Assembly: GCF_025822245.1 (NCBI RefSeq)
Contig: NZ_JACKTL010000033.1
Location: 422,435-486,434, forward strand
Direction: 5' to 3'
DNA from: Mycolicibacterium hodleri
Lineage (GTDB): Bacteria > Actinomycetota > Actinomycetes > Mycobacteriales > Mycobacteriaceae
Length of the DNA: 64,000 nucleotides
Each line of letters opens with the position of its first letter. The stretch's first letter is position 1. Below the pieces are notes generated by a model. It was not told the DNA's origin and searched no databases. It worked only from the letters and a program-made list of their open reading frames with translations. Below are positions 7,959 through 17,820 of this stretch, piece by piece. A program made the translations under genes and the position numbers.

Positions 7959-9188
7959 ATGACCGCACCAGGCCAGACCAAGTTGCCGGTCAACAAGCCG
8001 AGGACACCTCCGTACAAGGTGGCCGGCGTGGTCCTGCTGATCATCGTCGCCATCGTGGTGGCGCTGATCTGGAAGCAGTTCCGCGGCGGGTGGAGCGTGC
8101 CCGAGAGGCTGCAGCTGATCTCGTCGCGGTCCGGTCTGTCCATGGACCCGGGCTCGAAGGTCACGTTCAACGGTGTCGAGATCGGTCGGGTGGCCAGCGT
8201 CGACGCGATCAGCCAGAACGGCGAGCCGATGGCCGCCGTCAACCTCGACGTCAACAAGCAGTTCTCCGACTTGATCCCGTCGAACGTGGACGCCCAGATC
8301 AAGGCGACCACGGTGTTCGGCAACAAGTACATCGCCTTCTCGTCGCCGTCGAAGCCGTCGGCGGAGCGGGCCAGCTCGGCCAAGCCGATCGAGGTCTCCG
8401 CCGTCACCACCGAGTTCAACACGCTGTTCGAGACGGTCGTGCAGGTGACCCAAAAGGTCGACCCCATCAAGCTCAACCAGACGCTGACGGCGACCGCCCA
8501 GGCGCTCGACGGGTTGGGCCAGCGTTTCGGCCAGTCGATCGAGAACGGCAACACGATCCTCGCCGACGTCAACCCGCTGATGCCGCGGATCCGTCAAGAC
8601 AACCAGCGCCTTGCCGACCTTGCCGACATCTTCAGTAACGCGGCGCCCGATCTCTTCGACGGCCTGAAGAACGCGGTCACCACCGCGAAGACACTCAACG
8701 AACTGCAGGGCACCGTCGACCAGACCCTGATGGCCGCGGTCGGGTTCGGCAACACCGCCGGTGAGGTGTTCGAGAAGGCCGGGCCCTATCTGGTGCGCAG
8801 CTCGGCGGACCTGGTGCCCACCAGCGCCCTACTCGACGAGTACAGCCCGATGCTCTTCTGCACGATTCGCAACTACCACGACGTCGAGCCGAAGATCGCC
8901 TCGTCGCTCGGCGGCAACGGCTACTCGCTGAACACCCACTCCGAGATCCTCTTCCCCGGCAATCCGTACGTGTACCCCGACAACCTGCCCCGGGTGAACG
9001 CCCACGGTGGCCCCGAGGGACGGCCCGGCTGCTGGCAGCCCGTCACCCGTGACCTGTGGCCCATGCCGTACCTGGTGATGGACACCGGAGCCAGCATCGC
9101 CCCGTACAACCACATCGGACTCGGTCAGCCCATCGCCAACGAGTACGTCTGGGGACGCCAAATCGGGGAGAACACGATCAACCCATGA
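7959..9188 (+). CDS. mce1A: Mce1A, MCE substrate-channel subunit
   Basis: A 409-residue MCE-family protein: an N-terminal transmembrane anchor (about residues 18-36, VAGVVLLIIVAIVVALIW), an MCE domain (about 40-125, with SGLSMDPGSKVTFNGVEIGR), then a long helical region that in the hexamer forms the tunnel across the periplasm. It is some 45 residues shorter at the C-terminus than I recall for M. tuberculosis Mce1A and ends in GRQIGENTINP. That ending is shared with a second Mce1A-like gene at 56875-58110. It overlaps mce1B by 4 nt (ATGA), implying coupled translation. Confidence 0.95.
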   Translation: MTAPGQTKLPVNKPRTPPYKVAGVVLLIIVAIVVALIWKQFRGGWSVPERLQLISSRSGLSMDPGSKVTFNGVEIGRVASVDAISQNGEPMAAVNLDVNKQFSDLIPSNVDAQIKATTVFGNKYIAFSSPSKPSAERASSAKPIEVSAVTTEFNTLFETVVQVTQKVDPIKLNQTLTATAQALDGLGQRFGQSIENGNTILADVNPLMPRIRQDNQRLADLADIFSNAAPDLFDGLKNAVTTAKTLNELQGTVDQTLMAAVGFGNTAGEVFEKAGPYLVRSSADLVPTSALLDEYSPMLFCTIRNYHDVEPKIASSLGGNGYSLNTHSEILFPGNPYVYPDNLPRVNAHGGPEGRPGCWQPVTRDLWPMPYLVMDTGASIAPYNHIGLGQPIANEYVWGRQIGENTINP

Positions 9189-10216
9189 GAATCACCGGTA
9201 CCGCGATCAAGCTCGGCGCACTCTCCCTGGTGCTGCTGCTGTTCACTGCGCTCATCATCGTGGTGTTCGGTCAGTTGCGATTCGACCGCACGACCGGATA
9301 CACGGCGATCTTCAAGAACGCCAGCGGCCTGCGCGCCGGGCAGTTCGTCCGCGCCTCGGGAGTCGAGGTCGGCAAGGTCTCCGACGTTCAGCTGATCAAC
9401 GGCGGCACCGAGGTCGAGGTCCACTTCGACGTCGACCGGTCCCTGCAGTTGTTCCAGGGGTCGACGGCCTCGATCCGCTACCTGAACCTGATCGGCGATC
9501 GGTACCTCGAACTGAAGCGGGGCGACGACAACACCAAGCTGCCCGCCGGCGCCACCATCCCGGACACCCGGACCGAGCCAGCCCTCGACCTGGACGCGCT
9601 GATCGGCGGGTTCCGGCCGCTGTTCCGCGCGTTGGATCCCGACAAGGTGAACAACATCGCCCAGTCGATCATCACGATCTTCCAGGGCCAGGGCGGCACC
9701 ATCAACGACATCCTCGACCAGACCGCGTCCCTGACGTCGGCCCTGGCCGACCGCGACCAGGCGATCGGCGAGGTGGTCAAGAACCTCAACACCGTGCTCG
9801 CCACCACGGTCAAGCACCAGCAGCAGTTCGACGAGACGGTCAAGAACTTCGAGACCCTGGTCACCGGGCTGAAGAACCGTGCCGATCCGATCGCCGCGTC
9901 GGTCGCCGACATCAGCGACGCGGCCGGCTCGGTCGCCGATCTGCTCGGCGACAACCGGCCGCTGCTGCAGAAGACGGTGACGAACCTCGAAATCCTTCAG
10001 CAGCCGCTTGTCGACCAGAAGGAACAGTTGAACGACACGCTGATCAAGATTCCCGCCGCCCTCAAGATCATCGGCCGCGCGGGTGGCATCTACGGCGACT
10101 TCTTCAACTTCTACGCCTGCGACGTCACCCTCAAGTTGAACGGTCTCCAGCCGGGTGGCCCGGTCCGTACGGTCAAGGTCTGGTCTCAGCCATCGGGTAG
10201 GTGCACGCCGCAATGA
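9185..10216 (+). CDS. mce1B: Mce1B, MCE subunit
   Basis: A 343-residue MCE protein, second subunit of the Mce1 hexamer. It has an N-terminal membrane segment (LSLVLLLFTALIIVVFGQL), an MCE domain beginning at TTGYTAIFKNASGLRAGQFV with VRASGVEVGKVSD, and a long helical part ending near a Cys (NFYACDVTL). The ATG at 9185 overlaps the mce1A stop; frames reaching further upstream run inside mce1A. It overlaps mce1C by 4 nt as ATGA. Works only as part of the Mce1 complex. Confidence 0.94.
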   Translation: MRITGTAIKLGALSLVLLLFTALIIVVFGQLRFDRTTGYTAIFKNASGLRAGQFVRASGVEVGKVSDVQLINGGTEVEVHFDVDRSLQLFQGSTASIRYLNLIGDRYLELKRGDDNTKLPAGATIPDTRTEPALDLDALIGGFRPLFRALDPDKVNNIAQSIITIFQGQGGTINDILDQTASLTSALADRDQAIGEVVKNLNTVLATTVKHQQQFDETVKNFETLVTGLKNRADPIAASVADISDAAGSVADLLGDNRPLLQKTVTNLEILQQPLVDQKEQLNDTLIKIPAALKIIGRAGGIYGDFFNFYACDVTLKLNGLQPGGPVRTVKVWSQPSGRCTPQ

Positions 10217-11814
10217 GGTCAATCGAAGGCAACAACCGGATCCGCAACGGGATAGTCGGCATCATCATCCTGGTGCTCGTCATCGGCGTCGGGCAGAGCT
10301 TCGCCAGCGTCCCGATGATCTTCGCGCAGCCGAACTACTACGCGCAGTTCACAGACACCGGCGGCCTGAACCCCGGTGACAAGGTTCGCATCGCCGGAGT
10401 CGACGTCGGCCAGGTGCAGTCGATGAAGATCGAGGGCGACAAGGTCCTCATCGGATTCACCCTGGACGGCACGAAGGTCGGCACCGACTCCCGCGCCAAC
10501 ATCCGCACCGACACCATCCTCGGTCGCAAGAACCTCGAGCTCCAGCCCAAGGGTTCGACGACGCTCGGCGCCAACGGCGTTCTGCCGCTTGGCCAGACCA
10601 CCACCCCGTACCAGATCTACGACGCGTTCTTCGACGTCACCAAGGCGGCGTCGGGCTGGGACACCGAGTCGGTCAAGAAGTCGCTGAACGTGCTGTCGGA
10701 GACCATCGACCAGACCTACCCACACCTCAGCGCGGCGTTGGACGGCGTGTCCCGATTCTCGGACACGATCGGCAAGCGCGACGAGGACATCAAGACGCTT
10801 CTCGCCAACGCCAACAAGATCGCAGGCGTGCTCGGCAGCCGCAGCGGCCAGATCAACAACCTGTTGGTGAACGCCAAGACCCTGCTCGCCGCCATCAACG
10901 AGCGGTCCTACGCGGTCAGCATGTTGCTCGAGCGGGTCAGTGAATTCTCCACGCAGGTCAAGGGTTTCATCGACGACAACCCCAACCTGAACAAGGTGCT
11001 CACCCAGCTGCAGACCATCAGCGACGTGCTGGTGGCCAGGAAGTTCGACCTCGCGGACACGCTGACCTCGCTCAGCAAGTTCACCGCATCACTGGGCGAG
11101 GCCCTCGCCTCCGGCCCGTACTTCAAGGTGATGCTCGTCAACCTGCTGCCGTACTGGATCCTGCAGCCGTGGGTCGACGCCGCCTTCAAGAAGCGCGGCA
11201 TCGCCCCCGAGGAGTTCTGGGGCAACGCGGGTCTGCCGTCGTTCCGGTACCCCGACCCGAACGGCCAGCGCCAGGCCAACGGCGCCCCGCCGCCCGCGCC
11301 GACCCCGCTGGAGGGCACGCCGGAGCACCCGGGTCCCGCCGTCATCGCCGGCTCCCCGTGCTCCTACGCGCCGGCCCCCGGCAACTACCCGACGCCGGGC
11401 AACCCGCTCCCGTGCGCCTCGGCCGAGAACGGGCCGTTTGGCCCGAACCCGTACGGCGCCAACAACTATGGACCGCCCGACGTGCTCGGTGCTCCGCCGA
11501 ACCCGAATGCTCCCCCGCCGGCGCCCGGCGTCCCGAGCGCGGCGTTCCCCGGTGAGTTCTCCCCGCCGGTTCAGGGCACCCCCGCGCCCGAGTTCGCGCC
11601 GGGTCCGCCAGGAGCGCGGACCGTTCCGGTCACCCCGGGACAACCGTCGGATCCGTACATCGCGCCCGGATCGCTTCAGGGTGACGGCACCTCGCCGCCT
11701 CCGCCCGCGCTGGTTGGTCCGATCCCGCCGCCGGGGCCGGGTCCGCAGGTGGGCAGCGGAGGCGAACCGCTGCCTGGCAACCCGCCGTTCCTTCCGCCCG
11801 GATCCCAAGGTTAG
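10213..11814 (+). CDS. mce1C: Mce1C, MCE subunit with proline-rich tail
   Basis: A 533-residue MCE protein: one membrane anchor (GIIILVLVIGVGQSFAS), an MCE domain (NYYAQFTDTGGLNPGDKVRI, AGVDVGQVQS), a helical channel region to about residue 350, and then a proline/glycine-rich disordered tail of about 170 residues containing many PP and GxP motifs. The tail composition is typical of Mce1C in mycobacteria. I chose the ATG at 10213, which overlaps the mce1B stop as ATGA; an in-frame GTG at 10201 is possible. It is followed by mce1D after 12 nt. Confidence 0.93.
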   Translation: MRSIEGNNRIRNGIVGIIILVLVIGVGQSFASVPMIFAQPNYYAQFTDTGGLNPGDKVRIAGVDVGQVQSMKIEGDKVLIGFTLDGTKVGTDSRANIRTDTILGRKNLELQPKGSTTLGANGVLPLGQTTTPYQIYDAFFDVTKAASGWDTESVKKSLNVLSETIDQTYPHLSAALDGVSRFSDTIGKRDEDIKTLLANANKIAGVLGSRSGQINNLLVNAKTLLAAINERSYAVSMLLERVSEFSTQVKGFIDDNPNLNKVLTQLQTISDVLVARKFDLADTLTSLSKFTASLGEALASGPYFKVMLVNLLPYWILQPWVDAAFKKRGIAPEEFWGNAGLPSFRYPDPNGQRQANGAPPPAPTPLEGTPEHPGPAVIAGSPCSYAPAPGNYPTPGNPLPCASAENGPFGPNPYGANNYGPPDVLGAPPNPNAPPPAPGVPSAAFPGEFSPPVQGTPAPEFAPGPPGARTVPVTPGQPSDPYIAPGSLQGDGTSPPPPALVGPIPPPGPGPQVGSGGEPLPGNPPFLPPGSQG

Positions 11815-11826
11815 GGGGCACGAGAG

Positions 11827-13461
11827 ATGTCGACGATCTTCAACGTCCGGAACATGAAACTGCCCGCGCTGACCAAGACGACCCTGATCGTGGGCACCGT
11901 GGTGCTCATCGCGGTCATCGTCGCCGCGTTCCTTGGCTACAACCTGTACAAGAAGCTGACCTACAACACCGTGGTCGCCGAGTTCCCGCAGACGTTGGCG
12001 CTGTACCCCGGTGACAAGGTCCAGATCATGGGCGTCCGGGTCGGCACCATCGAGAAGATCGAGCCGGCCGGCGACAAGATGCGGGTCACCTTCGACTACG
12101 AGTCGAAGTACAAGGTCCCGGCGAACGCCACCGCGTCCATCCTGAACCCGAGCCTGGTGGCGTCGCGCACTATTCAGCTGGCACCGCCGTACACCGGTGG
12201 CCCGGTGATGGAGAGTGGCGCGCTGATTCCGCAGGACCGCACCCAGGTGCCGGTCGAGTACGACGAACTCCGCGACTCGATCAACCGCATCCTCACCGAC
12301 CTGGGGCCGACGAAGGAGCAGCCCAAGGGCCCGTTCGGCGACGTCGTCGAGTCTTTCTCCGACGGTCTCGCAGGCAAGGGCGAGCAGATCAACACGACGC
12401 TGAACAACCTGTCCGAGGCGCTGACCACGTTGAATCAGGGCCGTGGCGACTTCTTCGGCGTGATCAAGAGCCTGGCGCTGTTCGTCAACGCGCTCTACAA
12501 GAGCGACCAGCAGTTCGTCGAACTGAACGACAACCTGGCGCAGTTCACGAACTCCTTCACCAACACCGACCGCGAAGTGGCGACGGCCGTGCAGGACCTC
12601 AACCAACTGCTGAGCACCACCCGCGGCTTCCTCGACCAGAACGCGACCGTGCTGACCAAGGACGTCAACAACCTCGCCGACGTCACCAACGCGATCCTGC
12701 AGCCCGAGCCCCGCAAGGGCCTGGAAACCGGTCTGCACGTGTACCCGAACCTGGCGGCCAACATCGTCAACATCGCCTCGCCGAACGCCGGCGGCCTCGT
12801 GAACCTCCCGGTCATCAACAACTACGCGAATCCGATGCAGTTCCTCTGCAGCGCAATCCAAGCGGGCAGCCGGTTGGGGTATCAGGATTCGGCCGAGCTG
12901 TGTGCGCAGTACCTGGCGCCGATCCTGGATGCGACGAAGTTCAACTACCCGCCGTTCGGGTTGAACCAGATCAACGCGGCGATGACGTTGCCGAAGCAGA
13001 TCGCGTACTCCGAACAGCGGCTGCAGCCGCCCCCGGGCTACAAGGACACCACGGTGCCCGGCGTCTTCTCCCGCGACACGTTGTTCTCCCACGGCAACCA
13101 CGAGCCGGGGTGGACCGTCGCACCGGGCATGCAGGGCGTCGAGGTGCAGCCGTTCACGCAGAACATGCTGACCCCCGAGTCACTCGGCGAGCTCATGGGC
13201 GGACCGGACATCGTCGCACCGCCTGCGCCGCCGGCATTCGGCGTCAACAACGGCCGTCTGCCCGGACCGCCAAATGCCTACGGCGAGAACAGCCCTCTGC
13301 CCCCGCCGTGGTATCCGCAGCCCGGGCCGCCGCCGGCGCCCGCACCGGGCGTGATCCCCGGTGATCCGGTCGGCCCCGTCACCCCGGCGGCCGGGCCGGC
13401 GCCAGCCGCCGCGCCCGCGCCGGCTGGACCACCGCTGCCCGCTGAAGCAGGAGCTGGTTGA
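11827..13461 (+). CDS. mce1D: Mce1D, MCE subunit with proline-rich tail
   Basis: A 544-residue MCE protein. Membrane anchor LIVGTVVLIAVIVAAFLGY, MCE domain with TLALYPGDKVQIMGVRVGTI, helical region with Asn/Gln-rich heptads, and a C-terminal stretch rich in Pro and Ala (PAPAPGVIPGDPV and after). The start ATG at 11827 follows a GAGAG ribosome-site-like sequence. Its TGA stop shares one base with the ATG start of lprK (TGATG). Part of the Mce1 hexamer. Confidence 0.93.
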   Translation: MSTIFNVRNMKLPALTKTTLIVGTVVLIAVIVAAFLGYNLYKKLTYNTVVAEFPQTLALYPGDKVQIMGVRVGTIEKIEPAGDKMRVTFDYESKYKVPANATASILNPSLVASRTIQLAPPYTGGPVMESGALIPQDRTQVPVEYDELRDSINRILTDLGPTKEQPKGPFGDVVESFSDGLAGKGEQINTTLNNLSEALTTLNQGRGDFFGVIKSLALFVNALYKSDQQFVELNDNLAQFTNSFTNTDREVATAVQDLNQLLSTTRGFLDQNATVLTKDVNNLADVTNAILQPEPRKGLETGLHVYPNLAANIVNIASPNAGGLVNLPVINNYANPMQFLCSAIQAGSRLGYQDSAELCAQYLAPILDATKFNYPPFGLNQINAAMTLPKQIAYSEQRLQPPPGYKDTTVPGVFSRDTLFSHGNHEPGWTVAPGMQGVEVQPFTQNMLTPESLGELMGGPDIVAPPAPPAFGVNNGRLPGPPNAYGENSPLPPPWYPQPGPPPAPAPGVIPGDPVGPVTPAAGPAPAAAPAPAGPPLPAEAGAG

Positions 13462-14642
13462 TGAGCCGCTTGCGCGAAGAAAAGACAAGGCCGTTGCGCA
13501 TCTCGCCGAGGACCGTCGTCAAGCGCGGCGGAGCCCTGCTCGCCGCGGGTCTGATCCTGACGTCGTGCGGGTGGAAGGGCATCGCGAACGTGCCCGTGCC
13601 GGGTGGCGCGGGTACCGGCTCGAACGCGATGACCATCTACGTGCAGATGCCAGACACGTTGGCGCTCAACGTGAACAGCCGCGTGCGCGTCGCCGACGTC
13701 TTCGTCGGCAGCGTGCGGGCCATCGAGCTGAAGAACTGGGTCGCGACCCTGACGCTGGACGTGGAGCCGGGGCTCAAGCTGCCCGCCGACACCACGGCCG
13801 CGATCGGTCAGACGTCACTGCTCGGCTCGCAGCACGTCGAACTGGACGCGCCGACGACGAAGTCGGACGGTCCGTTGCTGAAGAGCGGCGACACCATTCC
13901 GCTGTCCAGGGCGAGCGCGTTCCCCACCACGGAGCGGACGCTGGCCAGCATCGGCACCATCCTCACCGGCGGCGGCATCCCGAACCTCGAGGTCATCCAG
14001 ACCGAGGTCGCCAACATCCTGACCGGTCGCGGTGACCAAATCCGCGAGTTCCTCGGACGTCTGGACACCTTCACCGCCGAGCTGAACAACCAGCGCGAAG
14101 ACATCACCCGCGCGATCGACTCGACGAACCGGTTGCTCGCCATCGTGGCGCAGCGCAACGACACCCTCGACCGCGTCCTCACCGAGTTCCCCCCGCTGAT
14201 CAAGCACTTCGCCGACACCAGGGACCTGTTCGCCGACGCGGTCACGGCCCTCGGTCGGGTCAGCAAGGCCACCGACGACGCGCTGTCGCAGGCCAACCCG
14301 GACATCACGACCAACCTGAAGAATCTTCAGCGGCCGCTCGTCCAGTTGGGCAAGGCGTCCCCGTACCTGCTCGGAGCGCTGAAGGTGATCGGAACGGCGC
14401 CATTCAGCATCGAAAACGTGCCGAAGGCGATCCGCGGTGACTACATCAACGTGTCGCTCAACGTGGACCTCACGCTGTCGGCAATCGACAACGGTGTGCT
14501 CTCCGGCACCGGTGTGTCGGGCATGCTGCGGGCTCTGGAACAGTCGTGGGGCCGCGATCCGGCGACGATGATCCCGGACGTGCGGTTCACCCCGAACCCG
14601 CACGATGCGCCGGGCGGACCGCTGGTCGAGAGAGGTGAGTGA
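13461..14642 (+). CDS. lprK: LprK/Mce1E, lipoprotein MCE subunit
   Basis: A 393-residue MCE protein anchored as a lipoprotein rather than by a helix. The basic N-terminus is followed by GGALLAAGLILTSC, a lipobox with Cys36 as the predicted lipidation site. The MCE domain starts near NAMTIYVQMPDTLALNVNSR and is followed by the long helical region. The ATG at 13461 is set by AGGAG about 8 nt upstream. Every mce operon has one such lipoprotein in the E position. mce1F begins 3 nt after its stop. Confidence 0.94.
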   Translation: MSRLREEKTRPLRISPRTVVKRGGALLAAGLILTSCGWKGIANVPVPGGAGTGSNAMTIYVQMPDTLALNVNSRVRVADVFVGSVRAIELKNWVATLTLDVEPGLKLPADTTAAIGQTSLLGSQHVELDAPTTKSDGPLLKSGDTIPLSRASAFPTTERTLASIGTILTGGGIPNLEVIQTEVANILTGRGDQIREFLGRLDTFTAELNNQREDITRAIDSTNRLLAIVAQRNDTLDRVLTEFPPLIKHFADTRDLFADAVTALGRVSKATDDALSQANPDITTNLKNLQRPLVQLGKASPYLLGALKVIGTAPFSIENVPKAIRGDYINVSLNVDLTLSAIDNGVLSGTGVSGMLRALEQSWGRDPATMIPDVRFTPNPHDAPGGPLVERGE

Positions 14643-14645
14643 GCG

Positions 14646-16199
14646 ATGCTGACCCGCTTCATCAAGATTCAGTTGGTTATCTTCACCATCCTGACGATCA
14701 TCGCGTTAGTGGTCCTCGGCTGGTACTACCTGCGGCTGCCCAGCGTGGCCGGCATCGGGCAGTACGAGCTGAAGGCTCAACTGCCCAGGTCCGGCGGCCT
14801 CTACTCGACGGCCAACGTGACGTACCTTGGCACGCAGATCGGCAAGGTCACCGACGTCAAGCCCACCCCGACGGGCGTCGAGGCCACCATGAGCATCGAC
14901 AGCAAGTACAAGATCCCGGCCGACGCGACGGCGAACGTGCACTCCGTCTCGGCGATCGGCGAGCAGTACTTGGACCTGGTGTCGACTGCCGACCAGCCGG
15001 GCAAGTATTTGGCCGCCGGGTCGACGATCATGAACGGCACAGTGCCCAGCGAGGTCGGACCGGCGCTCGACGCCGCGAACGAGGGCCTCGCAGTGCTGCC
15101 GAAGGAGAAGATCGACTCACTGCTGACCGAGACGTCTCAGGCCGTCGGTGGGCTTGGTCCCGCGCTGCAACGGTTGGTCGACTCGACAACCGCCATCGCC
15201 AGTGACTTCAAGGACAACCTTGGCCCGGTCAACGACATCATCAACAACTCGACGCCGATCCTGGACAGCCAGGTCAACTCGGGTGACGCGATCTCGCAGT
15301 GGGCCAGGAACCTGAACACCATCACGTCGCAGACCGCCGAGCAGGATCAGGCGCTGCGCAGCGGTCTGCAGCAGGCGGCCCCGACGGCCGACCAGCTCAA
15401 CGCGGTGTTCGGCGACGTACGTGAGGCGTTGCCGCAGACCCTGGCGAACCTCGCGATCGTCACGGACATGCTGAAGCGCTATCACGCGGGCCTCGAACAG
15501 GCGTTGGTGATCCTGCCCCAGGGCGCCACGGTCGCCCAGGCGGGCACCATCTTCCCGGGCGAGGGTCTGCTGCACTTCGGTCTGTCGATCAACCAGCCGC
15601 CGCCGTGTCTGACGGGCTTCCTCCCTGCCGCGGAATGGCGTTCCCCGGCCGACACGTCGACCAAGCCGCTGCCCGACGGGCTGTACTGCAAGATCCCGAA
15701 GGACTTCCAGGGCAACGTCGTCCGTGGTGCTCGCAACTACCCGTGTGCTGACGTGCCCGGCAAGCGCGCGGCGACGCCGGACGAGTGCCACAGCAACACG
15801 CCGTACGAGCCGATGGGCACCAACCCCTGGTACGGCGATCCGAACCAGATCCTGACGTGCCCGGCGGCAGGCGCGCGCTGCGACCAGCCGGTCAAGCCCG
15901 GTTACGTGGTGCCTGCACCGACGATCAACAACGGGCTCAACCCGTTGCCCGCCGATCAGTTGCCGCCGAAGCCACCGTCACCGCTGAGCGACCCGCTTAC
16001 GGCCCCTGGCCAGGGCACGGTCGCCTGCAGTGGCCAGCAGCCCAACCCATGTGTCTACACTCCGGCAGCAGGGCCGACCGCGATCTACACGCCGTCCAAC
16101 GGTCAGGTCGTCGGACCCGACGGAGTCACGTACTCCGTCACCAACTCAAGTGATCCAGGAGAAAACGGATGGAAGGAGATGCTGGCACCAGCCGGCTGA
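14646..16199 (+). CDS. mce1F: Mce1F, MCE subunit
   Basis: A 517-residue MCE protein, last subunit of the hexamer. N-terminal anchor IQLVIFTILTIIALVVLGWYY, MCE domain with GLYSTANVTYLGTQIGKVTD, helical region, then a Cys- and Pro-rich C-terminal third. Paired cysteines there (PPPCLTGFLP, YCKIPKDF, YPCADVPG, DECHSN, LTCPAAGARCDQP) could form disulfides outside the membrane. It overlaps the next gene by 31 bp in another frame. Confidence 0.94.
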   Translation: MLTRFIKIQLVIFTILTIIALVVLGWYYLRLPSVAGIGQYELKAQLPRSGGLYSTANVTYLGTQIGKVTDVKPTPTGVEATMSIDSKYKIPADATANVHSVSAIGEQYLDLVSTADQPGKYLAAGSTIMNGTVPSEVGPALDAANEGLAVLPKEKIDSLLTETSQAVGGLGPALQRLVDSTTAIASDFKDNLGPVNDIINNSTPILDSQVNSGDAISQWARNLNTITSQTAEQDQALRSGLQQAAPTADQLNAVFGDVREALPQTLANLAIVTDMLKRYHAGLEQALVILPQGATVAQAGTIFPGEGLLHFGLSINQPPPCLTGFLPAAEWRSPADTSTKPLPDGLYCKIPKDFQGNVVRGARNYPCADVPGKRAATPDECHSNTPYEPMGTNPWYGDPNQILTCPAAGARCDQPVKPGYVVPAPTINNGLNPLPADQLPPKPPSPLSDPLTAPGQGTVACSGQQPNPCVYTPAAGPTAIYTPSNGQVVGPDGVTYSVTNSSDPGENGWKEMLAPAG

Positions 16200-16786
16200 A
16201 CCCCCAAGACATCCCTAGCGAATACGACGCGTCGGTGGAGTCCGACGCACAATCCGATCTTCAGCAGGACCTGGTGACCCGTCGGCCCGAGCGGTTCGGC
16301 CGCGGGTGGCTCGTCGCAATCTGTCTGGCTCTGCTCGTCCTCACCGCGGGCGTGGGAGCCGGTGGCTATCTCGCTCTCAAGTCGCACGACCAGAGCGAAG
16401 CCATCGCCCGCGAGGACGCGATGGCGCTGCAGCGGGCCAAGGAGTGCGTCGAGGCAACCCAAGCCCCCGACATCGCGGCGATGACGGCCAGCCAGACCAA
16501 GGTCATCGAATGCGCCACCGGTGACTTCGGCGTGCAGGCCAACCTGTTCGCCAGCATGCTCGTCGAGGCCTATCAGGCGGCCAACGTCAAGGTTCAGGTG
16601 TCCGACATGCGCGGCGCCGTCGAGAAGCACAACGACGACGGTTCGGTGGACGTGCTGGTGGCGGTCCGGGTGAAGGTGACCAACTCCCAAGCCGCCGACC
16701 AGGAACAGGGATACCGCCTGCGCGTGAACATGGCGCCCGCCGACGGCACCTACAAGATCAATCGCCTGGACCAGGTCACCTCGTGA
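16169..16786 (+). CDS. Mce-associated membrane protein (Rv0175-like)
   Basis: A 205-residue protein with a short cytosolic N-terminus, one transmembrane helix (LVAICLALLVLTAGVGAGGY, about residues 45-65) and an extracytoplasmic domain of the Mce-associated-membrane (Mam) fold, with two cysteines (KECVEATQ and VIECATG). The start at 16169 lies inside the end of mce1F but has a good AGGAGA site 6 nt upstream. It overlaps the next gene as GTGA. Mam proteins are thought to stabilise MCE complexes; the precise role of this one is not known to me. Confidence 0.85.
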   Translation: MEGDAGTSRLNPQDIPSEYDASVESDAQSDLQQDLVTRRPERFGRGWLVAICLALLVLTAGVGAGGYLALKSHDQSEAIAREDAMALQRAKECVEATQAPDIAAMTASQTKVIECATGDFGVQANLFASMLVEAYQAANVKVQVSDMRGAVEKHNDDGSVDVLVAVRVKVTNSQAADQEQGYRLRVNMAPADGTYKINRLDQVTS

Positions 16787-17820
16787 CGGCCGTTCTCGAC
16801 GACACCACCGAGACGACGACGGCGCCGGACGACATCGTCCGCTTCGCGTCGTGGCCGGCACGGGCGGCCGCGCTGCTGCTCGACGTGCTGCCCGGCGTCG
16901 CCGTGGTCACGACGATGGCGCTGCTGGCGTACACCACACCCGTCGGGGGCTGGCTCTGGTGGGTGTTCATGGCAGCGATGGCGGTCGGCGTCCTGGCCAC
17001 GCTGGTGAACCGGTGGCTGCTGCCGTCGGTGGTCGGCGCGACGATGGGTCGCGCGGTTGCGGGCATCCGCGTCACGACGCCGACTGGGATGCCGGTGGGC
17101 AGCGTCCGCCTGTTGGCGCGAGACTTCGCTCACCTCCTCGACACCGCGGCGCTGTTCGTCGGCTGGCTGTGGCCGCTTGGTGACAAGCGGCATCGGACGT
17201 TCGCGGATCTGTTGCTGCGCACCGAGGTTCGGGTCGTCGACGACGGTGCCGAGTCATCGGGCCGCGACGTGCGCCGGATCGCCGGTTCCGTGCTGCTTGC
17301 CGCGGCCGTGTTGTGCGCGGCCGGTGGCGGGTTGGGCTATGTCCAGGTGTTCCGTCAGGACCGGGCGCTCGAACACGCGCGCACCGAGATCGCCGAGCAG
17401 GGTCCACGGATCGTCGAGCAGTTGCTGAGCTACGGCACCAAGTCCGTGGTCGACGACTTCGCACGTGCGCAGGGGCTCGCCACCGACGGATATCGGCCCC
17501 AACTCGTCGCGCAGCAGCAGGCAGTCCAGAAGGCGGGTGTCACCGACAACGAGTACTGGGCGGTGAGCAGCGCGGTGCTGTCGGTGACGCAGGATCGGGC
17601 GGCGATGCTGCTGGCGCTGCAGGGTCAACGCGGATCGGATCCGGCGAAGCTCAAGTTCATCACCGCGACGGTGCGGGCCGACTTCGAGAAGTCGAACGGG
17701 AAGTGGCAGGTCGCGGTGCTGACCGTGCTCAAGAAGCCGTTGACGGGCCAGGGCGCGCCGCCTGCTCCTGCTCCGGCGCCTGCGCCTGCGCCTGCGCCGC
17801 CGAAGGGACGAGGCCGATGA
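16783..17820 (+). CDS. Mce-associated RDD-domain membrane protein (Rv0176-like)
   Basis: A 345-residue protein. The N-terminal half is an RDD-family membrane domain (FASWPARAAALLLDVLPGVAV, then TMGRAVAGIRVTTPTG and PLGDKRHRTFADLLL). The middle has another hydrophobic helix (RIAGSVLLAAAVLCAAGGGLG) and a Mam-like periplasmic domain. It ends in a repetitive Ala-Pro tail (positions 17757-17805) encoded by near-identical GCGCCT units. The GTG start overlaps the previous stop, and the next gene begins with ATGA overlap. It is found after mceF in mce1 loci; function unknown. Confidence 0.83.
   Translation: MTAVLDDTTETTTAPDDIVRFASWPARAAALLLDVLPGVAVVTTMALLAYTTPVGGWLWWVFMAAMAVGVLATLVNRWLLPSVVGATMGRAVAGIRVTTPTGMPVGSVRLLARDFAHLLDTAALFVGWLWPLGDKRHRTFADLLLRTEVRVVDDGAESSGRDVRRIAGSVLLAAAVLCAAGGGLGYVQVFRQDRALEHARTEIAEQGPRIVEQLLSYGTKSVVDDFARAQGLATDGYRPQLVAQQQAVQKAGVTDNEYWAVSSAVLSVTQDRAAMLLALQGQRGSDPAKLKFITATVRADFEKSNGKWQVAVLTVLKKPLTGQGAPPAPAPAPAPAPAPPKGRGR

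Noticed and set aside
11089..13101. Very long open frame (about 670 codons) on the minus strand opposite mce1C/mce1D
   Set aside because: It lies entirely opposite two clear MCE genes, is arginine-rich and has no domain. Long antisense frames are expected in GC-rich DNA. The same holds for frames of about 300-1050 codons opposite the permeases, the CAR gene and others.
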